Part shown: positions 1 to 12,680 of the stretch, in pieces
How positions within the stretch are numbered: the stretch's first letter is position 1
How the letters are laid out: every line of letters begins with the position of its first letter
NCBI RefSeq assembly: GCF_028554725.1
Contig: NC_071669.1
Coordinates: 50,547,501 to 50,611,500 of the forward strand
DNA length: 64,000 nucleotides
From: Zeugodacus cucurbitae
Taxonomy: Eukaryota > Arthropoda > Insecta > Diptera > Tephritidae
Direction of reading: 5' to 3'
Notes under the pieces: model-generated
What the model saw: only the letters and a program-made list of their open reading frames with translations
The model's database searches: none
Told to the model about the DNA's origin: nothing
Position numbers and translations under genes: made by a program

Positions 1-1701
1 AGCTCTACATTTAGTGTTAAGGTTGATTTTGGAACGGTTTTTATTTTCAAGATAATTGCAAAAAACCAAGGCATTCGCACGGGACAAAAAATGGAAGTCG
101 TTTTTGGGGACAACGATTCAAACGGCGATTTCAGCGAATTGTGAGGCAATATTCAAATGTTTTTGATTGTAAAATGTTGCGCATTGATGGCCTTTAAAGA
201 TGGTATGAGTTTCATCCAAAAATAATTTATAGATTTTTTTTAAATTAATTATTAACCACATGTCGCACGGCACATTTTTTTCCATCATAATATTTATGTT
301 GATTTTGTTGTTATAATACGGAATTATTTAACAACAAGTCCAATAAAATGGCTTAAAAAGGTAGTAAATGTATTTATTTATTTATTTTAACCAACATCCA
401 AAGAGAAACGCAACAAAAATTCCATAGTATGAAATGAAAATAGTATTATGTATGTGAAATACAATTTTTTCAGAAAATGCTGTCCTCGGGTATACAAATT
501 TTTGGATTTCGTTATCTGCTAGACTTTCCTTTTGATAACTGCTCCCAGTCCATCGGTCCCTTGCAAAAAAAATTATATTCTAATGAAGAGTATTTTAATT
601 ATTTTATAAAATCAACCAAGCTTGATAATATAAATTTGATTTTAAACTGAGAGCAGTTACTTTAAAAAATATAAATATTTTAGAAAAGCATCTAAAGGAT
701 TTCTTAATTTTGGTTAAGAGATTTATCAAGAAAATAATATGCCATACGTTAACTTGTCACTTTTAAAAGCAAACGATTTGCTCCTGACAACCTTAAGCAC
801 TCTTATTTTGATTTGAAAGCCTATAATTTTCGCCAAAATCTATATATTGAATAGCTATAGAACAACGACAAAAAATAATTTTCAATTTTTTAATTTCACG
901 GGACCAATTTTAAGTAGTTACCAAAACCACAAATCTTCTGATTTTTGAACAAGTTTTTTTTTTAATTGTATTAAAATTTAATGTTTATACCCAAAATTTG
1001 GCGCGCTTGCTGCTTATATTTGCGATGCAGTGGGAACAAGTGTTGTGTTTTGATGCCGCACGGGACATTAAAATATAGAATAATAAGAGAGCAAAAACTT
1101 ACAGTTATTTGCAATCGCATGCTTTCTTATTCATTTTATTTTGCTCTTTTTACCCTTATAAAGGTTTTACACAAAGCAAAAATTAATACATGATATGTTT
1201 CTTTAACAATTTTGACGAAAAAATAAATGTAGTAGAAAAATCGAAATGAGAAAAGTAGCTCCTGTTTGGTTATGAATTAATTTAAAAATAATTTAATATA
1301 AATAAATTTATATATTTTCCTATGAAAATATGCAAAAACTTTGTAATTCTAATAATGTTTAATATTTTGTCTGTGATAGACTTTCTGGCGGAAATGCCCA
1401 TATACAATATACATAATTATGTAAAATAATGAAGAAAACATAAATTACCCAACATTTAAAACTGATAATTGTACTAATTCTTGATCGAAAAATACCACAG
1501 CGCCATCTATCGCATGCTTTAATATTAGAAATTGAATTTTAAGAATCCAGCGACACTAATTTTCCATTTTAAATCATTAAAAAAGCCGAAAAATTGAACG
1601 TGTCGCCATTTATCGGTGTCTAATCTGATCTCAGTTTAAAAAATACTAAAAATATCATATGGGTGGCAACATCGTGCAAATTATACTCGAACTAAAACTT
1701 G
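1..1701. other. A+T-rich non-coding DNA, no gene seen
   Basis: Poly-A/T-rich sequence with stops in all frames and no recognisable protein, RNA gene or long repeat. The 70-residue frame at 981-1193 has low-complexity composition and no motif, so I treat it as chance. Around 1497-1515 and 1600-1620 there are short 'GCGCCATCTATCG' and 'GTGTCGCCATTTATCG' motifs of the kind often seen near insect promoters, but no transcript structure accompanies them. Confidence 0.5.
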
Positions 1702-2482
1702 TTTAAGAGGTTACATGGGGTTTGTCGCGTAAAAAATGGACAAACAAAGTGAAAACTGGAATTTTGGCAGACATTTTTCCAAAAAAATAAAAATTTCGGT
1801 CAAATTTGCTTGACATTTTGTTTTTTTTTTAATAGTAATTGAGTATTTTTCGAGAAAATTTGGCAACCTACTTTGAAAACACGGTTCCGAGAAAAATGCG
1901 GTTAAAGTATTGAGTAACAATAGTACTTAATTTGGAGCGCACACTTTCCAAAGGCTGTATCTCTGAAACTATTATTCGGATCGACTTGAAAATTTAGGAT
2001 AATATTTTTAAGGTGATGTAGAAATTAATAAGCTAAAAAACAAAAAATCGATTTTTTCAATTCACGAAACCCTTAAATGTTTCCAAATTTTTATTCACAC
2101 AAATTTTTAAAAATTTTCTAAAAATTGCATTCCAATAGGTGGCTACCCTATAAAAATATTAATTTTTAATAAAATATTGTATGAAAAATACGAATAACTG
2201 CACCTTATTTTGCAATTTTTAAAGGATCTGTTCATGTTTGTATCTTAGAACCATCTCACGCATAAAAGCTCTTAAAAGCTTTATCTTGATTTTATCTGAA
2301 GCTTGTGACTTTAACAAAATATAAACTCAGGATTTTATTGATTTTTATAGAGGTCCTATACGCATGATTTTTTGCCTCTTTACCTTTACCGGATTGTGAA
2401 ACGAATTTAGTTTCTCAGTAGCATACGTACTGGATATCATTTTAATCTTAAAATCTTTTGAAGCTTCGTGACAAACCCAGTA
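1702..2482. mobile_element. TTAA-ended MITE-like inverted-repeat element, right boundary uncertain
   Basis: A TTAA at 1702 is followed by a segment ending TGGGGTTTGTCGCG. Its inverted counterpart, GTGACAAACCCAGTA, lies at about 2468-2482, giving a roughly 15-bp imperfect inverted repeat with no coding capacity between. A second possible right end lies at 2061-2076 (CACGAAACCCTTAA), which would give a 375-bp element instead of about 780 bp. The inside contains the phrase 'cggatcgacttgaaaattt' at about 1978-1997, resembling phrases inside the elements at 16062 and 49626, so I place it in the same loose family. No transposase is present, so it would depend on one encoded elsewhere. Confidence 0.4.
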
Positions 2483-4120
2483 TAATAAAAACAGGATTCC
2501 AGTTCGCGATCACCACCAAAATATACTACAATCAAAAAACAACATTCTTCTAATAGCTGAAAAAGATAAATAAGACTGTTTATCTCTAACTCCATACTCA
2601 GCGAGTGACCTCTAACGACAATGAATATTCCTTATAATAAAGAAGAAGCATTAAAACCGTACAAGATCATAGAGATCATATATGTAGACCACCATATAAC
2701 ACTCATGAAAAATTCGAATACTCTGGTATTAGTGCTCAGTACACCAATTAAGACACCGATTAATATGTGTACCTAATCAAATACTAATCCGAATCATATA
2801 CTCAATGATTACATAGATTTTTCGTATAATTTGTTTAGGAAAAACGTTAAAAAGTTGAATAGTCGAATAAAGCTTAATCTAAAATGTCTAAGCAAAAATC
2901 AAACACTGGCGTTCAACGTACTACGAAAGCCTTGATATGGTTGTATGAATGTCTAAAACAACCGCTGTCCAAAAGCGCTTAGTTGATCAATAGCTATTCG
3001 AGTCTATATTTAGTTCCACGCTTTTGATGAATGAACTGATGCGAACGCTGATAAAAGAGCGAAGTGATTTATAATGAATTATTTTTTGTTGTAGAGCTGA
3101 CAAAATAAAATAAATTAATTATCGCTTTAAAAGTGAAATAGTTTACGGAAATACTCTTATTTATGAATTGGTGTTATGTCTATCAGTCTACATATTACCG
3201 GAAATGCCAAAGTTACTCAGAGATAGCGCTATAATTTTAGGATATTAAAATAATAGTCCAAATTTTAGCAATAATAATTTTGGTGGACATTTTTGAGTGG
3301 ACAGACATTCCTTAGTCTTCCCTATAGATCATACTAATACTGATGATCTTCCAAAATAGTGATGATCTCCTAACTTAATCGAAAGTTCTGAGCAAACCTC
3401 AAATAAATTAAACTTTTTCTACTCCAAATAGAGAGAATTAAGCTTTTTCTTTTCCTGTTTTATCGTTTGGGAAATCCTATACAACTATTAAGATCTGAAT
3501 TCAATTCAGTTAAACTTGAAACTTGTACCGAACTGTTGTGAAATTCTGTGTGAGATTGTTAAACGAAGCGAAGTTTCTTTAAACGGAGTAATGAGTAACA
3601 GCTGAATTGACTAGGCCATTCAATTCGAAACTTTTTTGGAAATAAAATTAGAAAGATAGCAACGGATTTTGGAATTAACCAATACACGAACTGTTCTAGG
3701 AATGAAGTGGGCTCCGGATGGACTGAGGATTTCAATAGAAAGGAGTGACGCCGTAGTTCTGAACTTAGAACTTTCTCTACTACCACTATTAGACCTTAGC
3801 GTCAATGGGGTTGATAGCATCACTGGTAGAACAAGGCTAATATTAGAGGATGATTAGGAATAATTTTTATTTTGCGGATTGTATATGTAGGTACCGGATC
3901 TTACTAATAAGTCGAGCAACCGCATTCCAGCTGAAATTTCAAGAAGATAACCTACAACCGTATACTTCAACAGGGAGTACTTTGCAGTTTCCACGGTTTC
4001 GAAGTAGTTGTGAGTGCACTTGAGGATGATTAAGGACAGTTGAAGGTCGCTCGAGTTCTTAAAGCTCGTTGAAGCTTAACTCTCGACTGTGGGAATGCTT
4101 TAACAACGGCCTCGAATCTA
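2483..4120. other. Non-coding DNA, overlapping chance ORFs
   Basis: No gene recognised. Overlapping short frames on both strands around 3559-3857 (75 residues minus, 62 plus) have no start context, domain or codon pattern that singles one out. No repeat boundary was found here. Confidence 0.4.
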
Positions 4121-4831
4121 TGAGGGTTGCTATATATATTTCTGGCCTAGGCAACACTAAGTGTTGCCAGGTGTAATCTGACATTTCCATAGGAAAGTTT
4201 GAAATTTTTTAGCATAACATCACTCAGAACGTTTTGTCATTTAATCGTGAATTGTTTTATTTACAGGGAATTAAAAAATTCATCTCGGCCAAAAAATGGA
4301 ATTAACTCGTGAACATTTTCGTGCGATCATTTTTCACAACTTTCGACGCGACAAGAGGGCATCGATGAACTTAAATCTTTGTATGGCTATGAGGCACCAT
4401 CCTATAGCACTGTGAAAAACTGGTACAACGAATTCAATCGTGGCCGACGCTCGCTCAAAGACGAATTCCGTGAAGGTCGTCCAAAAACTGCGGTGTGCCA
4501 GAAAACATCGATGCCGTACGTGAACTGATAATGCAAGACCGTCATGTAACATACCTTCAGATAGAGGCATGCCTATGCATTTCTCCCACCAGCATACATT
4601 CGATATTGCATGAACACCTGGCCGTAAAAAAGGTTTGTTCTCTCGTTGGATACCGCACAATTTGACAACCGCTCAAAAAAAGGCTCAAAAAGATGCTTCG
4701 AAAATTGGTTTGAGCGCATGCAAAAGTGTATAAATCTTGATGGAGAATATTTTGAAAAACAATATAACCATTTTCGTTGATAAATATTCCTATTTTCATT
4801 ATTAGGCCAGAAATATATATAGCAGCCCTCG
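4121..4831 (+). mobile_element. Internally deleted mariner transposon with both terminal inverted repeats
   Basis: Terminal inverted repeats of about 28 bp read YGAGGGYTGCTATATATATTTCTGGCCTA inward from each end (4121-4148 and 4804-4831). They are flanked by TA dinucleotides at 4119-4120 and 4832-4833, the mariner/Tc1 target duplication. The element is 711 bp against about 1.3 kb for a full mariner. A perfect 9-bp-stem palindrome, GGCAACACT-A-AGTGTTGCC, sits at 4150-4168 just inside the left repeat. The interior keeps the start and end of a mariner transposase and lacks the catalytic core, so it cannot move by itself. It shares its deletion junction (about 4690) with the copy at 12681, showing one deletion derivative multiplied. 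Confidence 0.9.
4296..4780 (+). pseudogene. Mariner transposase remnant, frameshifted and core-deleted
   Basis: The frame opens with MELTREHFRAIIFHNFRRD, the typical mariner transposase N-terminus, then shifts frame near 4355. In the next frame it continues as LKSLYGYEAPSYSTVKNWYN (paired helix-turn-helix region), followed by DEFREGRPKT and, after a further shift near 4495, VPENIDAV and SIHSILHEHLAVKK. It then jumps at about 4690 straight to the C-terminal tail WFERMQKCINLDGEYFEKQ. All three catalytic aspartates of the DD34D core are gone. The stop after EKQ, present as TAA in the sister copy, is TAT here, so the frame runs to TGA at 4778. A family transposase is about 345 residues; only about 140 codons survive. 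Confidence 0.88.
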
Positions 4832-7800
4832 TACAAATATCCATGAGAGAATTTCGCTGGTGATATTGTGGAATAATCTTCTTGTTTTCTTTTCTATTGC
4901 AAAGGTTCGAGCAGTTAGAACAGTTCACAGAACTTTTATAGATTAAAAACTATTTTTAGACTATCACTGAAATCTGCTCTCACATGAAATTCAAGTGGAA
5001 TTTTCCAACTCGTGCCTCTCTTTCTTATCACACACATAGAATCTTTTTAGTCAAATCCACGCAAATGCAAACACTGGAGAGTGGAGTTTTCCAAATTCCC
5101 AGCACCTAAATCCGTACACCAAAAGCCATTTTTAGCTTTTATTAGCGCACTCTTATGCGCGGCTAACTGTTAATCCAACTACGCAATAATAAAAATGAAA
5201 CGTTTTTTTTCGCTTTGGACATTGCACTCTCCCCGGCGTACGGATTTATGAAAGTAGCGAGATAAACCGACGCAGAGCAAATACAAAAACACACAATAGC
5301 AATAACAACAAACAATATGAATTGCTAAGTAAATATCTATGTCATGAACCTTTAAATCGTGCAGGTCTAAAATTATGCCAACAAAAGGCGAGTTTATAAA
5401 TAGCAGCAAGTACAATAGAGATGTTGAACTGCACAAATACACAGATACAGGCGGGCATACATACATATCTACATATGTAAATGGGCGATGATTAGCAAAT
5501 TTTATTTATTTTTAACGCAAAAGCAAGGGAAATGGCACATACGGTACACACTTATGGGGGGTTTAGTGGGTATATGTACATATTTGCAAGTGTAATCTAT
5601 CAACGCACGCACGCAGATATGTATGTATATCTATGAGTATCTGCTCAAACTAGTGAAACATTTCGAGACATTGTGAAATAAAAATCAACTCAACTAACTG
5701 CATATATACTGATATGTATGCCCGTACGTATGATTGCTTATGACTGAGTGAGTCGTCAACTAATTATCACCCAAATTCCAAAACAAACAAACAAGTGTGT
5801 GAGTAGATGGCAAAATCAACAGTTGATTAACAAATGTTCATATACGTTTACATATATGGAGATTTATGCAAGTACATACATATATACTATACCTACAATT
5901 ATATGGACTTACGTTTATTTGCGTGCATTCATGACTACTAAATTGGCGGGAAAAATGCTTTCACGCCACTTATCGGAAAATTAAGTAACCATTTTAGACG
6001 CGTCAAAACAACTTGAAATGGGTGCAAAAGCAACAACAATTAAGACATTTCACATCTTAACGATGCCAATGACCGCGCGAAAGTCAATTGAAATGTGCAC
6101 CAGCACATGTATGTGTGCATGTGTAAATATTTTGTGAAAAACTGTGTAAATACAATGGAACGAGTATATTAAATATTTTCAAAAACGAGCGTATGTATAA
6201 ATAAATATATATAAACAATACTAAAATAGGTTCTTATTATGATGTAAGGCGCGATGACGTTGCAGGAAATTCGCATACAAAAATATAATGAGCGTCAAAT
6301 CAAGAATATCAAGTGTCCAGGCGTGAAAGGAAGCATAAAAAAGAGAATTAAATTCCGGAAATGACTACTTCAACAAGTGGGTTCAAGGTTTTTAATTTCC
6401 TTTGCACTAGGAAGGACTGTAAAGGTCTTTTTGCAGGCAATTTAGAATTACATAATTTAGGTTATAATAGCTGTCATCGATTGGCTAACTATTATAGACA
6501 AGCCAATCGAACAAACTTTCCAAATTTTCATACGAACTGGCAGCACTGAAATCGAATTGACTATACTTGGTCGCACTGAACTCTTCTACCACCGTCAATG
6601 TCTTACGATTTCTGCAACAAATTTAATTTTTATTACAGTTTTTTATTCAATAAATTCAATACAAAAAAATACGATTTATCTTCGCCAGCCATTTTAAATT
6701 TCAAATTTATGTATAACAATTTTTATTATTTTGACAGTAATTTGTCCTTTGAGCCGTTCACAATAGTAAAATGGTTCTAAAATGTGTAAAACAAAACTTG
6801 GTATCACTCAGTAAGCGACGATAGAATTTTTAATGAGGTATTCGCATACTCTCCTGCACGAATTCAACTAGACAACTTTGTTGCTGCTTTCACATGTAAA
6901 ATTTTTGACAGGCGAGCAGCGCTCAAAAATAGCGAGCAGAGAAGTGACCGATCGATGGCAGCTAATATTAGGGTTAAAAGAGTTTTTAGAAGGTGTTCTC
7001 CTAAGGCGAAAGTAGCTTGGCTTCCTGTCTGACGTTAGAGTCAAGTGCTATCGAGAGATTTTATTCAGTATAGCAAGGCAAAATATTTAACTATCACAGC
7101 GAAAAGAAGACAATAATAGCCGAAGATCGAAGACCTAAAAAAAACAGACAATGATGTTCTAAAGTCGACTACAAAAAAAAATAAGCTCGAAGCAGAAATT
7201 TTGATCTTAAAAAGATCCAAAAGAAATTTTATTTCGCATTACCTCTAACGGAAGGTAAAAAAAATTGAAACTGTAGTCTGATCATATCCGAATCCCCGGA
7301 TCCCAAAAATTGTTTTAATGAATGTTGCTGCCTTTGGCCAGAAATGAATGTGGGTCTGTTTCGGTAAAAAGGGATACTAACTTGATGAAGACGAAACGAA
7401 ATTGGAACAGCTAATCACTGACAGGCTGAAGCTGAAATATCTCGGTTGCACTAGTTTCGGCAAACCATATGAATTAGACCTGGACAGATATTGACCTCCT
7501 CAACCTATTTCGTAACAGACTCAAAGCGCTTGCCGCTTCATTCATCTTGAAGGTCATTTATATTTATGAGTCAGCCAAAAAATTCTAATCTAACCTTGAG
7601 TATAAAAGGATAGAATTTGTAATGGATACTTCAAATGAGTTGATCGAAAGTTAGTATGATCTCTGATAAGAATTTAAAGCGCTTAAAATTTCTTATTGAG
7701 AACTAAAGCAGCGAAATTTTTATGCATTAAAGGTCAATCTAGAGTCTATGCCGTAATTACAGTTTGCTGTCATCGCTCTGTATGTTCTCTGACCTTGAAT

Positions 7801-8500
7801 GTTTGATTGTTGAAGCTTATCATACTAGAACTGAGATATGTAATCAACCAGAAATGGAATTTCAGATTCCGAATTCTAATTTTGTAACTTTTGTAACTAC
7901 TCAAGGTTTGGAAGCATTCAACCAAGTACCAACATTTTTGTAGAAATGAATTTACCAAGTCACTAATGAGAGAAAAACAACTATACTGTACATGAGCTTT
8001 CTTGAGAATCAGTACCAAAATAAACAATATTTCAGTTTGGATAGCCTAAGTTGGCTAACTGCTTCGAGCTTTGGAACATATGGTATTTTTAGCCAACTTA
8101 CGAGTGGTAAGTCCCAACCAACTTGGGAAGTGTGGTTGACTCATTCGTCATTGGTTAACAATCAGACAAAAGCCAGTTTCCAGAATAGCATTCCTCTGTT
8201 GTCCGTTTAGATCGACGAGCTTAAGAACTTAGATTCGACAAAGTTCTGAGAGACATTGAAATGACCACGATACAAGATAACCAAAATCAGGCATACTTCA
8301 TTAAATTCATGAAAACTATACAATAGCTATGCGTTGTACAAAAATATTCGCTGTCATCTAGTAATGCGCCTGATCCATGCCTGCCCACGCCACTATATCA
8401 GCTGAAACTTGTGTGATTTATAACTAATAATAAATACCGCTCTACAGAGTATTTCCTAATCAAACGAAACAAACTATATGTACTATGCAGTATAACAGGC
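4832..8500. other. Non-coding A+T-rich DNA with microsatellite patches
   Basis: No gene recognised. The stretch 5440-5960 is rich in ACATACATAT-type microsatellite. Around 6458-6515 there are imperfect inverted repeats: GATTGGCT pairs with AGCCAATC across a 14-base gap, and TTATAATAG pairs with CTATTATA. The inverted repeats may fold, but nothing identifies an RNA gene. Frames up to 85 residues here lack motifs. Confidence 0.45.
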
Positions 8501-9370
8501 ACTCGACTTTCATCTATGCGGCGCATGGTGGAGTGTTCGTGTGGCGCCCACAAACACTCTGACGGCGCTATCAGTGTCGCAGTGCTGTGAGCAGTGAGCA
8601 GCAGTGTTATCGCACATTTGTCAGAGGCGGCTGAGTGGCGCGCGCCGCTGACATTGAAAGCCCTACTCGCTGACTGGCAATGCGTTCATTTCAATGCGAA
8701 ATTGCGTGATTACATGCGCGCGATAAGCGAATACATTCGCCCTAGAGTATGTGTGTGTGTGTGCTGATGTGTGAAAAGTGGCGCTTTTTTGCAATTCACT
8801 TTAGTTATCAAAATTATCTAAACCGATTTTTATTAGTTTCGCAATAAATGTACGTTTGTGTTGTTATATTTGCAATGGCTTATATGGTGTCTGCTCTATG
8901 CGTCCGTCCGTCGGTCTGCCTCGCCTCGAATTTGCTGATGTCGCATCACAAGTGAATTGCATAAGCGACATAGAATTGACATGCGTGTGCACAAACTTAA
9001 CACACTGGCTGATTGGCGCTTTGAGAGTGTTTCGCGTGCGCTACAACAACGACAACAGCAACAACAACACCAAAAACCACAACATTTCATTTCCATTTAC
9101 GCCGTTCCCATTCGTTGCAATTAATTCATACAATCACTTCAGTCAAATAAATATATATATAATCGTAAATACATACATACACATATAAGTATATATATAT
9201 ATATGTTTATATAGAGTAAATAAGCTCGTCTGTGGAACTGTGTCAGTGCGACGCGCATTCTATGCGCATTAGGTGCATTAAGGTTCCCGCCAGTCGTCGT
9301 CCGACCAATATTTCTGGGTTCACTGACTGCAAATGAGACTTTAGTCTCCGCAGCTTGTCGCACTGCGTCG
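8500..9370. other. G+C-richer island, possible regulatory or 5' region
   Basis: Base composition changes sharply here: CG- and GCGC-rich text such as GGCGGCTGAGTGGCGCGCGC near 8628-8647, in contrast to the surrounding A+T-rich DNA. It holds a (GT)n run at 8749-8763, CAACAACAACACC at about 9055-9075 and an (AT)n run at 9189-9204. No frame encodes a recognisable protein; a 110-residue frame at 8856-9188 drifts into low complexity. Such islands in fly introns are often cis-regulatory or untranslated exon sequence, but I see no splice or promoter signal strong enough to claim that. Confidence 0.25.
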
Positions 9371-11139
9371 CATAAGCATTAACATAAATATTTACAATAA
9401 ATTAAATCAAGCTGCACATAAGTAAAGTGAACTTTGTAATTTATACGAACTTACGGTGAATACAAGTATGCGATGCATAATGCAGATGAGTTTTTCTAGA
9501 TTGCACGTGAAGAGTTCACAATAAAGTCGATGCGTTGGAAAAAGTTTGGTGATACGGATGGATTTACAATAGTCTAGAACGTGTCAACAGACTTGAAAAG
9601 CTTAAGCATTAGACAGAGAAACTCCATCCTCTTCTTTGGACAGTACTTTTGATTCGGACGTCGCATTGATTTCTTTATAGAAGCAGCAGAAACTTTTATA
9701 ATACAGAACTGGAACCCCGACCAAAAAATATTAAGAAATGGGCTCCGTTTTTCAGATATCATTAAACTCTAAGTGGTTATGCGAAACTATAAACAGTCGA
9801 CGAACCGTTGACAAACCCAGTTTGCACTCTTGAGCTGAAAAGAGTTATTGTCCACTGGAAGTTAAATTCTAAGATTGTCCAGGAATGGTTTTGCAAGCAA
9901 AAGCTGTAATTCAGTTGACAACAGAGACCTTTGATTTCGAATTAGAACCTTTTCTTGATCTTAGTTGAATCGCTAAACTAGAAATTACATAGGACCGCCT
10001 AAACTGTCTTGAACCTGCGGTATTTAACTAGAAAAGTTGGTTATTGGCTATCTAATTGGACTGCTTTAACAGAGTTCTCATTTGTGGACTCAATTCTCGT
10101 CAACAGATATCTTTTAGGTCCCGGTATGTCCACTTGCAGTTTCACATATGGCAATTTCATGGGGAATATAAACCATGGTTTCTAATGATTAATCTGCTAA
10201 GTCCCCATGACGTCAGCAAATATTTACTTCTTGGTGCTTAAGCCTCACTTCGATCCCTGGGAAGAAATGCTTGGATCTAAAGGCGCATCCAAACAAAAGT
10301 GGAAGCTTTGAGTCCTGACTAATCTATTTAGTAAGGATGGATCTGCCAGTAAATGCCAAGTATGTTTGTTATATTATATTTGGATTATAGCTTTCCGAGT
10401 AAGTTTATAAAACTTTAAGATTTAAAACTAGTTGAATTATGAAGTAGGAAGACAGCTTTGCATATTCGGGGACTGTTTGCTTGCTTTACTACTCTTCATA
10501 CATTTTCCAAACGCTGCAAGGTTTTTCAATAGAACTGGAAATATTTTGATGTAGTTCAAACTAAAGAAGATATTGCGAAAAGAAGAGAGTTCAAAGCTCT
10601 GAGCACTCTAGAGCAAAAGAGTTGATTACAATGAAGTTGGACTTCATACAAGTTGCTTTTGTACTCATCAAATCAATTTTTAGCTGTATTCTTGAAACGA
10701 TATGGAAGACTTTCTCTCAATACGAGAAATATTGGTATTAATTGGATAATTGAGATGTTTTATGCCTGGACATTTGTATAATATACTTATCATAGGTTCT
10801 CACTTCTCTCAAGTTCTCTTTAAGTTAAGGTTTAAGTCTTCTTTGGTCTTTATCTCAGAGAGTAATTAAATACTGTTTTTTTTTATTCACCTATGCAGTT
10901 GTTTATGTTACTCAATCATTTTTAGCCACCTCATGAACCACTTGTGTGAGCTACTGACACTTATACTTCTCCATATTACCGCTACTTCAGGAGATATCTT
11001 AACATTTTAAGTAGCTCAGTATATTTACACTAAAATATTTATTTATTTATTTAATTTTGCTTTTAATTTCACACTCGTTTAGCCAGCAAATACGAAATTT
11101 TCGGTCAAACGCTGGCGCCAGTCAAATATACTCAAATGT
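9371..11139. other. Non-coding DNA, nothing recognised
   Basis: No RNA gene, repeat boundary or coding similarity seen on either strand; only short motif-free frames. Confidence 0.4.
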
Positions 11140-12680
11140 ACTCAATTATCAGCGTTGTTTTGGTTGTTGTTGTTGTTGTTGCTGATAGTGGTAATGTAAG
11201 TTGATGAGAACTGTACTTTAGCAGTGATTAGCAGCAGCGTTTGTTCGTCATTGCTCGCCGCAGCAGCTCGTGAGTGCTTTGTTTGTGTTATTATTTTTCT
11301 GTTTTTTTCTTGTTTTGTTATTTGCCTTTACTCACACATTCGGGCAGCAGCGCGCAATTGATAAAGACGACGCCAAAAAAGTGGGTGGTGGCGGCAGCAA
11401 TTAGCGGCGAAAATGCGGTGTCGCGCTCACGTGAGGCTGGCACTCGTGGATGTGTGTGTGAGTGTTGGACATTGTATTTAAGGCGCCAGCGGAGCACAAT
11501 GATGGCGTTGATAAAGATTTTTTAAATTGAAGTGCCCTTGTTGCTGTTGTTGTTGTACATTTTTTTCATTGTTAATTTTTTTATTGTTGTTAATTTGATT
11601 TTTATTGGGGTTTTTAGCGTCTATATTCTTTTACTTAACTTATCACTTTTGATTGTGGAGTAAATATGCATACGTACATACAAATAAATATTTACATATT
11701 TACATACAGACATAAATAATAAATTTATCACGTGGAGGTGAAACTAAAACCACCATTAGTAAATACAAGTAGTATGCTTTCACTTTAATATGTATGTATG
11801 TATGTATGTTTATTTGTATGCATATTTGTCTGCCCTTCAAAGGGGGATTTACAAATTTAATTTACTTCATTATGAAAAAAACAATTAGTTGGCGTTTATT
11901 TAAAATGCGATAACTCCTTCACCGGGGGAATATTCAGAAACTATTTTTTTATACATGTGAGTATAATAGTGCCAACTAAAAATAGTTAGCAACAACAATA
12001 ATTTATTATTTATTTATTTATTTATTATTTATATTATTTAAATATAATTTTGAAAGTACACTTGTGTCAATATTTTTTTATAGTTCACACACTTTATCAG
12101 CCCAAACATTTAAATTTTTTTTTATTTTATATTTTTTTTTCAACATACCACAATTGCGTAAGGGGTAATTAAAGTTCCAAAAGAAATTACCTCGTGGTTA
12201 CTTTTTCCCAATCACATGACATTTAAATTACTTTTAAGCGATTATTAATGATTTGCGTTAATACTTTTGAGGAGTGGATGGTTAAAAATTCCCTCGACAA
12301 GCAATGACAAAGCTTCGAGCCTATTTTTGCGCTTATTAAACCACTTATATAGTTCATTAGTTGATAAGAGTAAGCGCTCACCACGTAATAAAAAGCTCGA
12401 CTAAGCCTCTAAAAGTAATCTACACAAGGAACGAAATAATTCTATTTTGGTTGTATTACCCCCATCATTTCTCTTGTAAAGTGCTTTACCTTTATGATTT
12501 TCATATAATCCCAACCACTTAAAACACTACGGCTTACGAAAGCTGTAATGTAGTTAATCTCAGCAGAGTCTTGGTGGCCGATCCGTTATGGCTTTGATAA
12601 TAAACTAGATCTTACAATTTCTATATCAATGGCTGTTCACCAGATCAGACAACAAAATCATGCTTTTGAGATAATAAATA
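11140..12680. repeat. Microsatellite-rich non-coding DNA
   Basis: Contains (TTG)n around 11163-11181 and again near 11540-11556, a (TATG)n run at 11789-11810, and (TTTA)n at about 12003-12045. The part from 11220 to 11510 is somewhat G+C-richer, with a motif-free 83-residue frame at 11274-11525. No gene recognised. Confidence 0.6.

Noticed and set aside
3559..3857. Small gene suggested by overlapping frames on both strands
   Set aside because: Three frames of similar length overlap in a short, slightly G+C-richer patch; none has a motif or start context.
6458..6515. microRNA hairpin
   Set aside because: Stems of 8-9 bp are short and separated; pairing is too poor for a precursor, and no known mature sequence was recognised.
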